From the NCBI RefSeq assembly GCF_039652555.1, contig NZ_JBDJAF010000001.1, forward strand, positions 1,426,001-1,490,000: a DNA stretch of 64,000 bases, in the 5' to 3' direction. The position numbers and the translations under genes were made by a program. Numbering within the stretch: the stretch's first letter is position 1; each line of letters starts with the position of its first letter. This document shows, piece by piece, positions 35,420 through 43,065 of the stretch. The notes under the pieces are model-generated. The model was not told the DNA's origin, did no database searches, and saw only the letters and a program-made list of their open reading frames with translations. The stretch comes from Parafrigoribacterium mesophilum. Lineage in GTDB: Bacteria > Actinomycetota > Actinomycetes > Actinomycetales > Microbacteriaceae.

Positions 35420-36067
35420 TCAAAGGAGTTTGCGCTCCAGCGCCCAGGCGGTCAGTTCGTGCCGGGACGAGAGCTGCAGCTTGCGCAACACGGCCGACAC
35501 GTGGCTCTCCACGGTCTTCACCGAGATGAACAGGTCGGCAGCCACCTCTTTGTACGCGTAGCCGCGCGCGATGAGGCGCATCACCTCGCGTTCCCGTGCG
35601 GAGAGGCGATCCAACTCGTCCTCGGTGGCGGCCTGCTCTCCGGCGACGGCACCGAACGCATCCAGCACGAACCCGGCCAGCCGCGGCGAGAACACCGCGT
35701 CACCGCCGGCCACCTTGGCCACCGCGCTGCTCACCTGGGCGCCGGAACTCACCTTGGTGATGTAGCCGCGGGCGCCGGCCCGGATCACCCCGACAACATC
35801 TTCGGCCGAGTCGGAAACGCTCAGCGCCAGGAATCGGGTCGACGCCAGCAGCGCAGCGCTGCGCCGGATCACCTCCGCCCCGCCCCCGCCCGCGCCGCCG
35901 GGTAGGTGCACATCTAAGAGCACGACCTCCGGCATCAGTGTGGCGATCTGCGCCACCGCGTCGTCGACATCCGCGGCCTCGCCCAGTACGTCGATGGATG
36001 CGTCCAGGTCTGCCCGCAATCCCGACCGGAAGATCGAGTGGTCGTCGACAATGAGCACGCTGGTCAT
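35420..36067 (-). CDS. NarL/LuxR-type response regulator
   Basis: A 215-residue protein. The receiver has SVLIVDDHSIFRSGL with the phosphoacceptor in EVVLLDVHLPGGAGGGG, and the C-terminal HTH has LSAREREVMRLIARGYAYKEVAADLFISVKTVESHVSAVLRKL. The start overlaps the stop of the upstream kinase (ATGA). It belongs to the PspC-kinase cluster and probably controls envelope-stress genes, by analogy with LiaR. Confidence 0.92.
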   Translation of the reverse strand: MTSVLIVDDHSIFRSGLRADLDASIDVLGEAADVDDAVAQIATLMPEVVLLDVHLPGGAGGGGAEVIRRSAALLASTRFLALSVSDSAEDVVGVIRAGARGYITKVSSGAQVSSAVAKVAGGDAVFSPRLAGFVLDAFGAVAGEQAATEDELDRLSAREREVMRLIARGYAYKEVAADLFISVKTVESHVSAVLRKLQLSSRHELTAWALERKLL

Positions 36068-37245
36068 GCGGAACCTCGATCCTGGGGAATGTCGAGGTGC
36101 AGGTGTACCTCGGTGCCGACACCGCCCGCACCGGGCGCGACCGTGCCGGAGCCGCCGGCCCGGGACATCCGGCCGATGATGGACTCGCGGATGCCGAGCC
36201 GGTCGGCTGGCAGCGCGTCCAGGTCGACTCCGGCACCTCGGTCGCGGACGAAGACGTCGACCGCGTCACCGGAGCTCTCGACGTAGACGGAAACATCGCC
36301 CCCGGCGTGCCGCGCCGCGTTGAGCATGGCTTCGCGGGCGGCGGCGACCAGTGTCGAATTCGACGGGCCGGCGGTGTCCCCGGCGGCCACGACGTCCATC
36401 CGCACGGGATAGTCGAGTTCGATGGCGGCGGCCACTTCGCGAAGCTGCGTGGCCAGGTCGGCGCCGGAGGCCGCGGTGCCGGCGAAGAGCCAGTCCCGCA
36501 GCTCACGCTCCTGCGCCCTGGCGAGCCTGGCCACCTCGGAGGAGGGCCCGGCTCGGTTCTGGATCAGCGCAAGGGTTTGCAGCACCGAGTCGTGCAGGTG
36601 GGCGGCGATCTCGGCACGCTGTTCTTGGCGGATGCGCGCGGACCGCTCGGTCATCAGGTCGCTCCACAGCCGCACCACGCCGGGGGCGGCAATCACGCCG
36701 GCCCCGATCACGATGACCACCACCGCGAAGACCGCGGTAAGGGCATCCGGGCGGGCGCCCTGGGAGAGCAGCAGCAGCATTCCGGTGACGATCAGCACGC
36801 CGGCGCCGAACGTTCGCACAAGCACGCCGTAGCGGGCGCTGCGCAGCGGGTCGGGCCGATCGAAGGCAAGACTCCAGGCGACCGCAGCGCCGGTGAGCAT
36901 GGTGGCCACGACGATGGCCGCATACGGCAGGCGCCCGCTGTTCGCCTGAGTCACCGCCACCACGGCCACGATCGCGCCACCGGCGAGCAGGATCGGTGCG
37001 ACGGCGAGCCGGTGACCAGGTTCGACGTCCGTCTCGGAGGACGCGAGGGGGGTGAACGCCCACAGCCACAGGTAGAGCAGCGCACCGGCACCACCGAAGA
37101 ACGTCAACACCACTATCAACAGCCTCACCCGGCGCACGGGCTGACGCAGGTGCTCCGCGAGGCCGGCACACACCCCGGCGACCAGCGCACGGCGGGGCCG
37201 CACCAGTGGCGGTCTGCTCGACAACGCGGATGGGGTGCTCACCAT
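36064..37245 (-). CDS. PspC-domain sensor histidine kinase (LiaS-like)
   Basis: About 393 residues. Residues about 10-70 form a PspC domain (RPRRALVAGVCAGLAEHLRQPVRRVRLLIVVLTFFGGAGALLYLWLW), followed by several membrane helices. A HisKA_3 dimerisation segment (EIAAHLHDSVLQTLALIQNRAG) and a HATPase (LVAAAREAMLNAARHAGG, FVRDRGAGVDLDALP) complete it. The ATG at 37245 is chosen because the frame extends far upstream only as antisense of the divergent PspC gene. It is coupled to the response regulator by ATGA overlap. Confidence 0.88.
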   Translation of the reverse strand: MVSTPSALSSRPPLVRPRRALVAGVCAGLAEHLRQPVRRVRLLIVVLTFFGGAGALLYLWLWAFTPLASSETDVEPGHRLAVAPILLAGGAIVAVVAVTQANSGRLPYAAIVVATMLTGAAVAWSLAFDRPDPLRSARYGVLVRTFGAGVLIVTGMLLLLSQGARPDALTAVFAVVVIVIGAGVIAAPGVVRLWSDLMTERSARIRQEQRAEIAAHLHDSVLQTLALIQNRAGPSSEVARLARAQERELRDWLFAGTAASGADLATQLREVAAAIELDYPVRMDVVAAGDTAGPSNSTLVAAAREAMLNAARHAGGDVSVYVESSGDAVDVFVRDRGAGVDLDALPADRLGIRESIIGRMSRAGGSGTVAPGAGGVGTEVHLHLDIPQDRGSA

Positions 37246-37354
37246 CCCATCCAAACAGAATCCACGCGTCCCGCACCCGCCGAGAGCAAAAGTCAGGGTG
37301 CGCTCAGGGTGATACCCCATAGCGGGCCGGCAGCGCCGCCGGGAGGATCGAAGC

Positions 37355-38833
37355 ATGGCATCTGACCCCCACACCACCTCCACCGGCCCGACGGACCCTC
37401 CCGGTCCCTCCGGCTCCAACCGCTTCTTCGATTGGATGCGCGGCCTTGGCATCGTGCGCTCCCCCGGTTGGATCGGCGGCGTCTGCACCGGCGTCGCCGC
37501 CCGGCTCGGCATTGACGTGGTCATCGTGCGCGGGATCGTCGTGGTACTAGCCTTGTTCGGCGGCCCCGCCCTGCTGTTGTACGCCGCGGCGTGGCTGCTG
37601 CTGCCAGACTCCGAGGACCGGATCCACCTCGAGCGGCTCACCCATGGAGAATTCACCCCTCCGGTGATCGCCGCGGGAGTGCTCGTCCTGCTCGCGCTGC
37701 TCCCGATCAGCGGCCTGTGGTTCTCCAACCCGGCACTGTGGATCGGCCCGGCGTCCTGGCCCGGCTTCTGGGGAGGCGCGGTCGGGCCGATTCTGTGGAC
37801 CTTGGCCGTGATCGGATCGATCGTCTGGTTTGTGATCTGGGCATCCCGACGCTCCGGCCAAACAGGCAGTTGGCAGGCATCCGGTGGGCCATCCTCGGGA
37901 CCGGACGCCCCACCGACGGCGGCGACGCTGCCCACCGATACCGTGCCAGCACCGGTGGCACCGACCCCGCCGCCGGCCCCCGACGCCGGCGCCGCGGAAG
38001 CGGACTTCGCGTCATGGAAACTCCGGCAGACCGAGTGGAAGCGCGCGCACGAGGAGTGGAAAAGCCAGCAGGCAGCCTCTGAGCGGGCGCTCGCCAAGCA
38101 ACGAGGGGACGAACAGCGCCGCCTCCGCCAACAGCAGAACGAGGAACGCCGACAGGTCTGGCTAAAACAGGGCCGCCGTACCAGGTCCAACCCGCTCTAC
38201 ACATTGACTGCGGTGGGTGTCGCGCTGATGGCCGGCGCGGTCGTCGCCCTGACCCTTGCAGACGGAAGCTGGACCCTCACCGCGGCGATCGCCGGCATGG
38301 CGGTCACCCTGGCCGTGCTCGGACTCGCGATTGTCATCAATGGCATCCGCGGCAAGCGCAGCGGCGGCGCCGGCGGGGTGGCGGTTCTCGTCACCATCGC
38401 CCTCGTGTTCAGCTCGCTGTTCACCTGGGTCAGCGGACCGGTCATCCAGAACCGGTCGCTGGACTGGTCGCCAAGCTACTCGGGCGAGGACTGGAACCAG
38501 CGCACCGTTGTCAACGGCGGCGCCACCCTCGACCTCACTGACTACTTCGCTGGGCCGGCCCGCGAGGACGGCAGCCACGACAACGGCCGGGTGCGCCTCG
38601 TGGTCATCAACGGCGATGTCGAGGTCACCCTGCCGGCCGAGGAATTCAGTCAGGTGCGAGCCAACTCCGTGAACGGATCGGTCACCTCCACCTCACGGAC
38701 CCGCCGCGGTCCGTTCGCGAGCGCCGACGTCGATTTCACTCCGAGCAACGCCGGCACCCGGATGCACCGGGACGTGTTCGTGCAGGTCTGGGCGCTGAAC
38801 GGCGACATCACCATTTCCCAAGCAACTAAGTAA
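37355..38833 (+). CDS. PspC-domain multi-pass membrane protein
   Basis: A 492-residue protein with an N-terminal PspC domain (RSPGWIGGVCTGVAARLGIDVVIVRGIVVVLALFGGPALLLYAAAWLLLPD) and further helices. A charged coiled-coil-like segment around residues 220-270 (WKLRQTEWKRAHEEWKSQQ, then REDEQ-rich) and three more helices follow. The extracytoplasmic C-terminal region resembles the adhesin-like DUF4097 fold (VRLVVINGDVEVTLPAEEFSQVRANSVNGSV). It is divergent from the PspC kinase across 109 bp. It probably senses or protects the envelope with that kinase. Confidence 0.85.
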   Translation: MASDPHTTSTGPTDPPGPSGSNRFFDWMRGLGIVRSPGWIGGVCTGVAARLGIDVVIVRGIVVVLALFGGPALLLYAAAWLLLPDSEDRIHLERLTHGEFTPPVIAAGVLVLLALLPISGLWFSNPALWIGPASWPGFWGGAVGPILWTLAVIGSIVWFVIWASRRSGQTGSWQASGGPSSGPDAPPTAATLPTDTVPAPVAPTPPPAPDAGAAEADFASWKLRQTEWKRAHEEWKSQQAASERALAKQRGDEQRRLRQQQNEERRQVWLKQGRRTRSNPLYTLTAVGVALMAGAVVALTLADGSWTLTAAIAGMAVTLAVLGLAIVINGIRGKRSGGAGGVAVLVTIALVFSSLFTWVSGPVIQNRSLDWSPSYSGEDWNQRTVVNGGATLDLTDYFAGPAREDGSHDNGRVRLVVINGDVEVTLPAEEFSQVRANSVNGSVTSTSRTRRGPFASADVDFTPSNAGTRMHRDVFVQVWALNGDITISQATK

Positions 38834-38843
38834 GGACACCCGC

Positions 38844-39059
38844 ATGACAATCGACGACAACAACGGCAGCGGATCACCAGTACGAGTGGGCACCATCATC
38901 TGGGGGTTCATCCTCGTGGCTATCGCGGCTTTCTTCTTCGCCGGCACCCAGTTCGACCTTGCCGGGTTCAACCCCGCCGTGGTGGCGACCTGGTCAGTGC
39001 TCGGGTTGGGCGCGTTGGCGGTGATCGGCGGCGTGGCCGGCGCGCTGTTCCGCCGCTAG
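38844..39059 (+). CDS. Small two-helix membrane protein of the PspC cluster
   Basis: A 71-residue protein with two hydrophobic segments (VGTIIWGFILVAIAAFFFAG and VVATWSVLGLGALAVIGGVAGALF) and a hydrophilic N-terminus. It begins ten bases after the PspC membrane protein with AAGGACACCCGC upstream of the ATG, so it is cotranscribed. Function unknown; small helpers next to PspC genes are common in this group. Confidence 0.75.
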   Translation: MTIDDNNGSGSPVRVGTIIWGFILVAIAAFFFAGTQFDLAGFNPAVVATWSVLGLGALAVIGGVAGALFRR

Positions 39060-39082
39060 CGGGAGCCTGCCCGGCGAACTGC

Positions 39083-40216
39083 TTACAGCTGGATGCCCAC
39101 CAGGACGGGTTCTGGATGCAGCTCGATGCCGAAGTCATTGCCGACGCGCTGCCGCACGTAACGCGCCAGCTCGGCCACCTCGGCCGCCGTGGCCCCGCCG
39201 GTGTTGACGATTGCCAGGGTATGCTTGGAGGAAATCGCCGCACGGGACCCGGGCAGGGCGAACCCGCGGCCGATGCCGGAATGTTCGATCAGCCAGGCGG
39301 CGCTCAGCTTGACCTGAGGTGCGGATGCGACCGGGGCGGCATCCCGAGGCAGTCCGGAGTACTCGACCACTTCCAGCGGCAGGACCTGCGGCGGCAGATC
39401 GTCCCCCAACCGCCAGCGAGGCGCCTCCGCCGGCAACGACCTGGCAAAATTCTCGCTCACGATCGGATTGGTGAAGAACGATCCCGCGCTGACCGAATCG
39501 GAATCGTCCGGCGAGAGCAGCATCCCCTTGCCTGCTCGCAGCGCCAACACTGCAGCACGCAAACGCTCGATCGGCACTCGATCGCCGAGCCCCACCCCGA
39601 GGGCATCGGCCAGTTGCGGGTACGCGACGGGGTCGCTGAGAGCCTCCGGCGTCTGGTCCAGCTCCAGCTCGATCGACACGACCAGCCCCAGACGGCCGCG
39701 TTTGAAGGCCGACGTGCGATACCCGAACTCGAGGTCGCCGGCCGGGAGGTGTTCCAGCCGGCCGGTGTCGTGGTCCAGGAATTCCACCGCGATGAGACGC
39801 GAAGCCAGTTCCTGGCCATACGCACCGATGTTCTGGATCGGAGCGGCACCGCTGGATCCGGGGATGCCGGACAGCGCCTCAATCCCGGCAAGGCCGTGGT
39901 CCACCGCGTACGCGACGACCGCGTCCCACGGCTCGCCCGCCTGCACTCGCAGCCGCACCTTCCGGCCGCCCGGGCCGGCCACCGGTGGACTCGACACCGG
40001 CTCGATCCCCCGAGTGGCCACCAGAACGACCGTCCCGTCGAAGCCGTCGTCGCCGACGACCAGGTTCGAACCACCGCCCAGCAACAGCCAGCCTGCGGCA
40101 TCCGCCCACGCCTCGTGCGCCGCGTCGATCAGAAGCGTGGGATCGGATACGCGGATCAGGTGGGGCGCAGGCCCACCCACCCTGATGCTGGTGAGATCCG
40201 CGAAGCTGTCGGACAC
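39083..40216 (-). CDS. murB: UDP-N-acetylenolpyruvoylglucosamine reductase
   Basis: A 377-residue FAD enzyme that reduces UDP-GlcNAc-enolpyruvate to UDP-MurNAc with NADPH. FAD-binding motifs are LLLGGGSNLVVGDDGFDGTVV near residue 45 and GIPGSSGAAPIQNIGAYGQE near 120. The catalytic serine is in SAGSFFTNPIV near 247, and HTLAIVNTGGATAAEVAEL carries the catalytic glutamate. The GTG start directly follows the hadB stop. The hadA-hadB-murB order is conserved in actinobacteria. Confidence 0.95.
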   Translation of the reverse strand: MSDSFADLTSIRVGGPAPHLIRVSDPTLLIDAAHEAWADAAGWLLLGGGSNLVVGDDGFDGTVVLVATRGIEPVSSPPVAGPGGRKVRLRVQAGEPWDAVVAYAVDHGLAGIEALSGIPGSSGAAPIQNIGAYGQELASRLIAVEFLDHDTGRLEHLPAGDLEFGYRTSAFKRGRLGLVVSIELELDQTPEALSDPVAYPQLADALGVGLGDRVPIERLRAAVLALRAGKGMLLSPDDSDSVSAGSFFTNPIVSENFARSLPAEAPRWRLGDDLPPQVLPLEVVEYSGLPRDAAPVASAPQVKLSAAWLIEHSGIGRGFALPGSRAAISSKHTLAIVNTGGATAAEVAELARYVRQRVGNDFGIELHPEPVLVGIQL

Positions 40217-40624
40217 TCAGTGAAGCCTGACAGTGACACGGGCCTTGCCCAAGACCGTGGCACCGCCGGCGACCACGCTGAGGTCGATGCGAGCGGTGTC
40301 CTCGTTGAGCGCACCGACCGTGGCGGTGACCAGGACGGTGGCACCGTCGGCGACGTTAACGGGCACCGGACGGGTGAAGCGCACCTGGTAGTCCACTATT
40401 TTGGCGGGATCGCCGAGCCAGTCCACAACCGGCTGGATGGCGATGCCCATGGTCAGCATGCCGTGGGCGAGCACTCCGGGCAGTCCAACGCTCTGGGCGA
40501 TGTCATCGCGGTAGTGGATGGGATTGAAGTCGCCGGATGCGCCGGCGTACTTGACGAGATTGTCGCGGGTGATCGAGTACGTTTCTTCGGCCACGACATC
40601 CCCGACGTTGATTCCCGGCTTCAT
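40217..40624 (-). CDS. MaoC-like dehydratase subunit B
   Basis: A 135-residue hot-dog protein with the hydratase-2 motif in YAGASGDFNPIHYRDDIAQSVGLPGVLAHGMLTMG near residue 28, carrying the catalytic Asp and His. It is equivalent in place and sequence style to HadB of mycobacterial (3R)-hydroxyacyl-ACP dehydratase, and pairs with the next gene upstream (ATGA overlap). In a non-mycolate organism its acyl substrate is uncertain. Confidence 0.87.
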   Translation of the reverse strand: MKPGINVGDVVAEETYSITRDNLVKYAGASGDFNPIHYRDDIAQSVGLPGVLAHGMLTMGIAIQPVVDWLGDPAKIVDYQVRFTRPVPVNVADGATVLVTATVGALNEDTARIDLSVVAGGATVLGKARVTVRLH

Positions 40625-41067
40625 TCGTCGCCCCTGACCACGAGGGTGGAGACCGCCGTGACGACGTGCGCGCCGCTCGCATCCACGATGGCGGATTCGG
40701 CGGTGACCATCGAATGCGCCCCCAGCGACTTCACACCGGACACGGTCAAGGTCGCGGTCAGTTCGTCGCCGGCGACGATGGGCCTGCTGTACTCGAACCG
40801 CTGATCGCCGTGCACGACGCGGGAGAAGTCGATGCCGGAATCGGGCGAGGACAGCAGTTGTTCCAGCGTCCGTTCCTGGATGACTACCGCAAAGGTGGGA
40901 GGAGCCACGACATCGGGGTAACCCAGTGCGGCGGCGGCGGCGGGATCGTGATGGATGGCGCCGGTGGCCAAGACGGCGCGGGCGAATTCTCTGATTTTCT
41001 CCCGTCCCACGAGGTAGGGCTGCGTCGGCGGGAAGGCACGGCCTTTCAGCGCGGGGTTCACTGGCAC
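40621..41067 (-). CDS. MaoC-like dehydratase subunit A (HadA-like)
   Basis: A 148-residue N-terminal-MaoC-type hot-dog protein (GRAFPPTQPYLVGREKIREFARAVLATG, YPDVVAPPTFAVVI, VHGDQRFEYSRPIVAGDELT). It lacks the catalytic hydratase-2 motif carried by its partner, as in HadA of HadAB. First gene of hadA-hadB-murB. A GTG start at 41067 is used. Confidence 0.87.
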   Translation of the reverse strand: MPVNPALKGRAFPPTQPYLVGREKIREFARAVLATGAIHHDPAAAAALGYPDVVAPPTFAVVIQERTLEQLLSSPDSGIDFSRVVHGDQRFEYSRPIVAGDELTATLTVSGVKSLGAHSMVTAESAIVDASGAHVVTAVSTLVVRGDE

Positions 41068-41202
41068 TCGTTCATTCTATTCAGCGCACCCCGAGCGATA
41101 CCGTTCGCGGCGAGTGTGCGCTCCGCGGCGGCTGCTTTCGTCCGGATCACCATCGGCGGGCAGTATTACCGTCGCTGGGCAGTTTCCGCGGCGCGGCACA
41201 TG

Positions 41203-41242
41203 ACGAAGCCCCGGTCGCCATGACTGGCGATCGGGGCTTCGT
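41203..41242 (-). terminator. Strong hairpin downstream of the 27-residue peptide gene
   Basis: ACGAAGCCCCGGTCGCCA (41203-41220) pairs with its near-complement at 41225-41242 (one G-U) around a 4-base loop: an 18-bp GC-rich stem 33 bp after the peptide stop. There is no T-run on either strand, so termination is likely but unproven. The 41068-41202 stretch leftward of it holds only the hadA upstream region. Confidence 0.65.
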
Positions 41243-41274
41243 TGTGGTCTAAGTGGTTGTGATCTGTGTGCTGC

Positions 41275-41358
41275 CTACTGGCAGCTGTCGCATTGCAAGA
41301 AATCCATCGGGTCGACGGGAACCGTGTAGCCGCCAACAGTGTCGTTGTCGCTGTCCAT
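41275..41358 (-). CDS. 27-residue acidic peptide with C-terminal CxxC, function unknown
   Basis: A complete tiny gene: ATG at 41358-41356, 27 codons, TAG at 41277-41275. The product begins MDSDNDTVGGYTVP and ends VDPMDFLQCDSCQ. A textbook AGGAGG lies five bases before the ATG (41364-41369); a consensus promoter with an overlapping palindrome lies upstream (41411-41443); and an 18-bp hairpin follows. There is no signal peptide or membrane helix, so it is cytoplasmic unless processed. The acidic leader and short Cys-containing end could suit a modified-peptide precursor, a metal-binding knuckle or a redox peptide. No modification enzyme is adjacent. I do not recognise the family. Confidence 0.72.
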   Translation of the reverse strand: MDSDNDTVGGYTVPVDPMDFLQCDSCQ

Positions 41359-41410
41359 TCTGACCTCCTCACTGGTTGACGAACCGTTGCCGCATCTGAA
41401 GCGGTGTCTT

Positions 41411-41443
41411 ACTATATAACAGGAATGACACCCGTGTCATTCC
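41411..41443 (-). promoter_or_regulatory. Promoter with overlapping operator for the 27-residue peptide gene
   Basis: On the minus strand a TGACAC -35 box (41439-41434) is separated by exactly 17 bp from a TATAGT -10 box (41416-41411). The -35 lies inside a perfect 22-bp palindrome at 41422-41443 (GGAATGACAC-CC-GTGTCATTCC). The predicted transcript starts near 41404, giving a leader of about 45 nt. A dimeric repressor or activator bound there would control the peptide directly. Confidence 0.75.
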
Positions 41444-41545
41444 ACAACATGTAGTGTTTCGTGGATTCTTTTGCTTCCGCGTCAAATGGTACATTCGACC
41501 ACCGACATCCCCCGGTCTGGGGTGCGGGTGGAAGGGTTGGTCTAG

Positions 41546-41573
41546 TTGTGGCTCACGACACGCCGGGTATAGT
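41546..41573 (+). promoter_or_regulatory. Promoter of the NlpC/P60 gene
   Basis: TTGTGG (41546-41551), 16 bp spacer, TATAGT (41568-41573), pointing to the NlpC/P60 gene about 65 bp downstream. It is divergent from the peptide promoter; the two are separated by about 100 bp. Confidence 0.6.
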
Positions 41574-41640
41574 TGCTGAGTCGGTCGGATCGGCACGGGC
41601 CGGTTCGAGCCAAGGAGAAACGGGGTCTGGCTGGTGGTGA

Positions 41641-42270
41641 ATGAGTAAGGGCATCGGTAAGCTCGCGGCCATGGCCGCGACCGGATGCATTGTCGCCACG
41701 GTCGCCCTGCCCATGTACGCCGCAGCCGAGCCCGAACCCGTTGCCGCGCCCCAGCAGCAGTCCTTGCAACTCCTGGTCAGTTGGGCTACCACCGAGCCGG
41801 ATGTCCCGGTTCGCGACGCTTACTCGGTGACGTTGCCGCCGCCACCACCACCCGTCGTTCGTCCAGCACCACGCCCGGTGACGAAGGCGGCTGCGAGCCG
41901 GTACACCACGATCAACCCGCCGAACCAGCCCTACAGTGGCGCCGCCGTGCTGGCCTACGCCGCACAGTTCGTCGGCGTGGTGCCCTACGGCACTGGCAAC
42001 AGCCCCAGCACCAGCTTCAGCTGCGACGGCTACACGCAGTACGTCTTCGCCGGCTTCGGCATCCACCTGCCGCGCACCGCCGACCGTCAAGCAGCCCTTG
42101 GCGTTCGCATCGCGAAGGCGGATGCCGTGGCGGGCGACCTGGTCTGGTGGCCGGGACAGCACATCGGCATCTATGACGGCGCCGGCGGTATGTACAACTC
42201 GCCGGACTACCCAAGATTCGTGGAGCACGCCAGCGGCCTGTGGGGGAACCCGGTCTTCATCCGCCTGTAG
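41641..42270 (+). CDS. Secreted NlpC/P60 cell-wall peptidase
   Basis: A 209-residue protein with a signal-peptide-like start (GKLAAMAATGCIVATVALPMYAAAEP), a Pro-rich linker (PPPPPPVVRPAPRPV) and a C-terminal NlpC/P60 domain. The catalytic cysteine is in TSFSCDGYTQYVFAGFGIHLPRT near residue 129, and the histidine is in AVAGDLVWWPGQHIGIYDG near residue 174. Such enzymes cut peptide stems of peptidoglycan outside the membrane. It is divergent from the 27-residue peptide gene. Confidence 0.88.
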   Translation: MSKGIGKLAAMAATGCIVATVALPMYAAAEPEPVAAPQQQSLQLLVSWATTEPDVPVRDAYSVTLPPPPPPVVRPAPRPVTKAAASRYTTINPPNQPYSGAAVLAYAAQFVGVVPYGTGNSPSTSFSCDGYTQYVFAGFGIHLPRTADRQAALGVRIAKADAVAGDLVWWPGQHIGIYDGAGGMYNSPDYPRFVEHASGLWGNPVFIRL

Positions 42271-42312
42271 CGGCTACCGAGCGGATAGCGCCTTCTCGGC
42301 ATAACCGTTGGA

Positions 42313-42507
42313 TCAGCGCACAGACCTGTGGTCGTAAAGCACCTTCACGACGGTGTCTGCGGCCGCGCGAACGTCGGCCTTCCTGCTCGGGCTACTGGGA
42401 TCGACGCGCACCTGAACATCGGTGCGCTCGCTGGCGGGGACCTCGATGCGTCCAACCGGGACATCGATGGCGAGGTTGATCGGACCATTGGTCTGGTATT
42501 CGGGCAT
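42313..42507 (-). pseudogene. C-terminally truncated DUF4097-like protein (64 residues)
   Basis: MPEYQTNGPINLAIDVPVGR followed by VPASERTDVQVRVDPSSPSRKADVRAA matches the first strands of actinobacterial DUF4097 beta-repeat proteins, which as I recall run to about 270 residues. Here a stop follows after 64 residues and no continuation is visible downstream in any frame. It has a good AAGGAAGG ribosome site, so a short product could still be made. It follows the broken ribbon-helix-helix-like gene; the two form a decayed pair. Confidence 0.6.
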
Positions 42508-42581
42508 ACTGCGGCCTTCCTTTCGAAGGACGTGGACGGGTGGCCCCGCGGCGGCGGGGCTGGTCAGTGGGGCCGGGTGAG

Positions 42582-42953
42582 CTATCGCACCCAGCCTGCG
42601 TAATGGTCACCGGAGCCAGGTCCCCGTTGGCTCGAGCGCCGGTTCTTGGGTTCCAGAGCAGATGCGATCGCTCGCACCAGCCAGGAGTTCACGGAAAGTC
42701 CGTCAGCGGCGGCCGCGTCCTCCACCCGGCCTTTGAGCGCGTCCGAAAGTCGAAGCGTGGTTCGCGTGGTGCTCGCGCTGTCCGCGTCGTAGAAGGCGCC
42801 GCCACGCGTCGCTTCCGGGTCTGCGTAGGTGGCCTCGGCAGGCACGCTCACCACGAACTCGAGGTCGCGGCCGCGCAGCCGCACGTCCACCGACCCCGGG
42901 GAGAGCTCGCGGGTGATCTCTCCTGCTGCTGCCGAGAGCGCGTCGAGCAGCAC
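42582..42953 (-). pseudogene. N-terminally truncated ribbon-helix-helix (HicB-like) protein
   Basis: A 123-residue open frame. An Asp/Arg-rich N-terminal part (ELSPGSVDVRLRGRDLEFVV) precedes a ribbon-helix-helix-like end (TTRTTLRLSDALKGRVEDAAAADGLSVNSWLVRAIASALEPK), as in the HicB-like proteins that accompany DUF4097 genes. In-frame codons before the only usable start (GTG at 42953) read AERLGASLDSAVRQ, which looks like the family's missing N-terminus, but an in-frame TGA lies just before it. The 5' end therefore appears deleted. It might still be translated from the GTG. Confidence 0.55.
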
Positions 42954-43065
42954 CTGCCGGACCGCCGAGTCAAGCGACGCACCCAGGCGCTCGGCGACTC
43001 ACTGTGACGGCATCATGAGGTCTGATCGCCAAGTGCATTCCGAGGAGCTGGTCGCTGGCCGAGCT

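Noticed and set aside
37246..38190. Long upstream extension of the PspC histidine kinase frame on the minus strand
   Set aside because: It is antisense to the well-supported PspC membrane protein gene and low in recognisable protein features; the kinase has a natural start at 37245.
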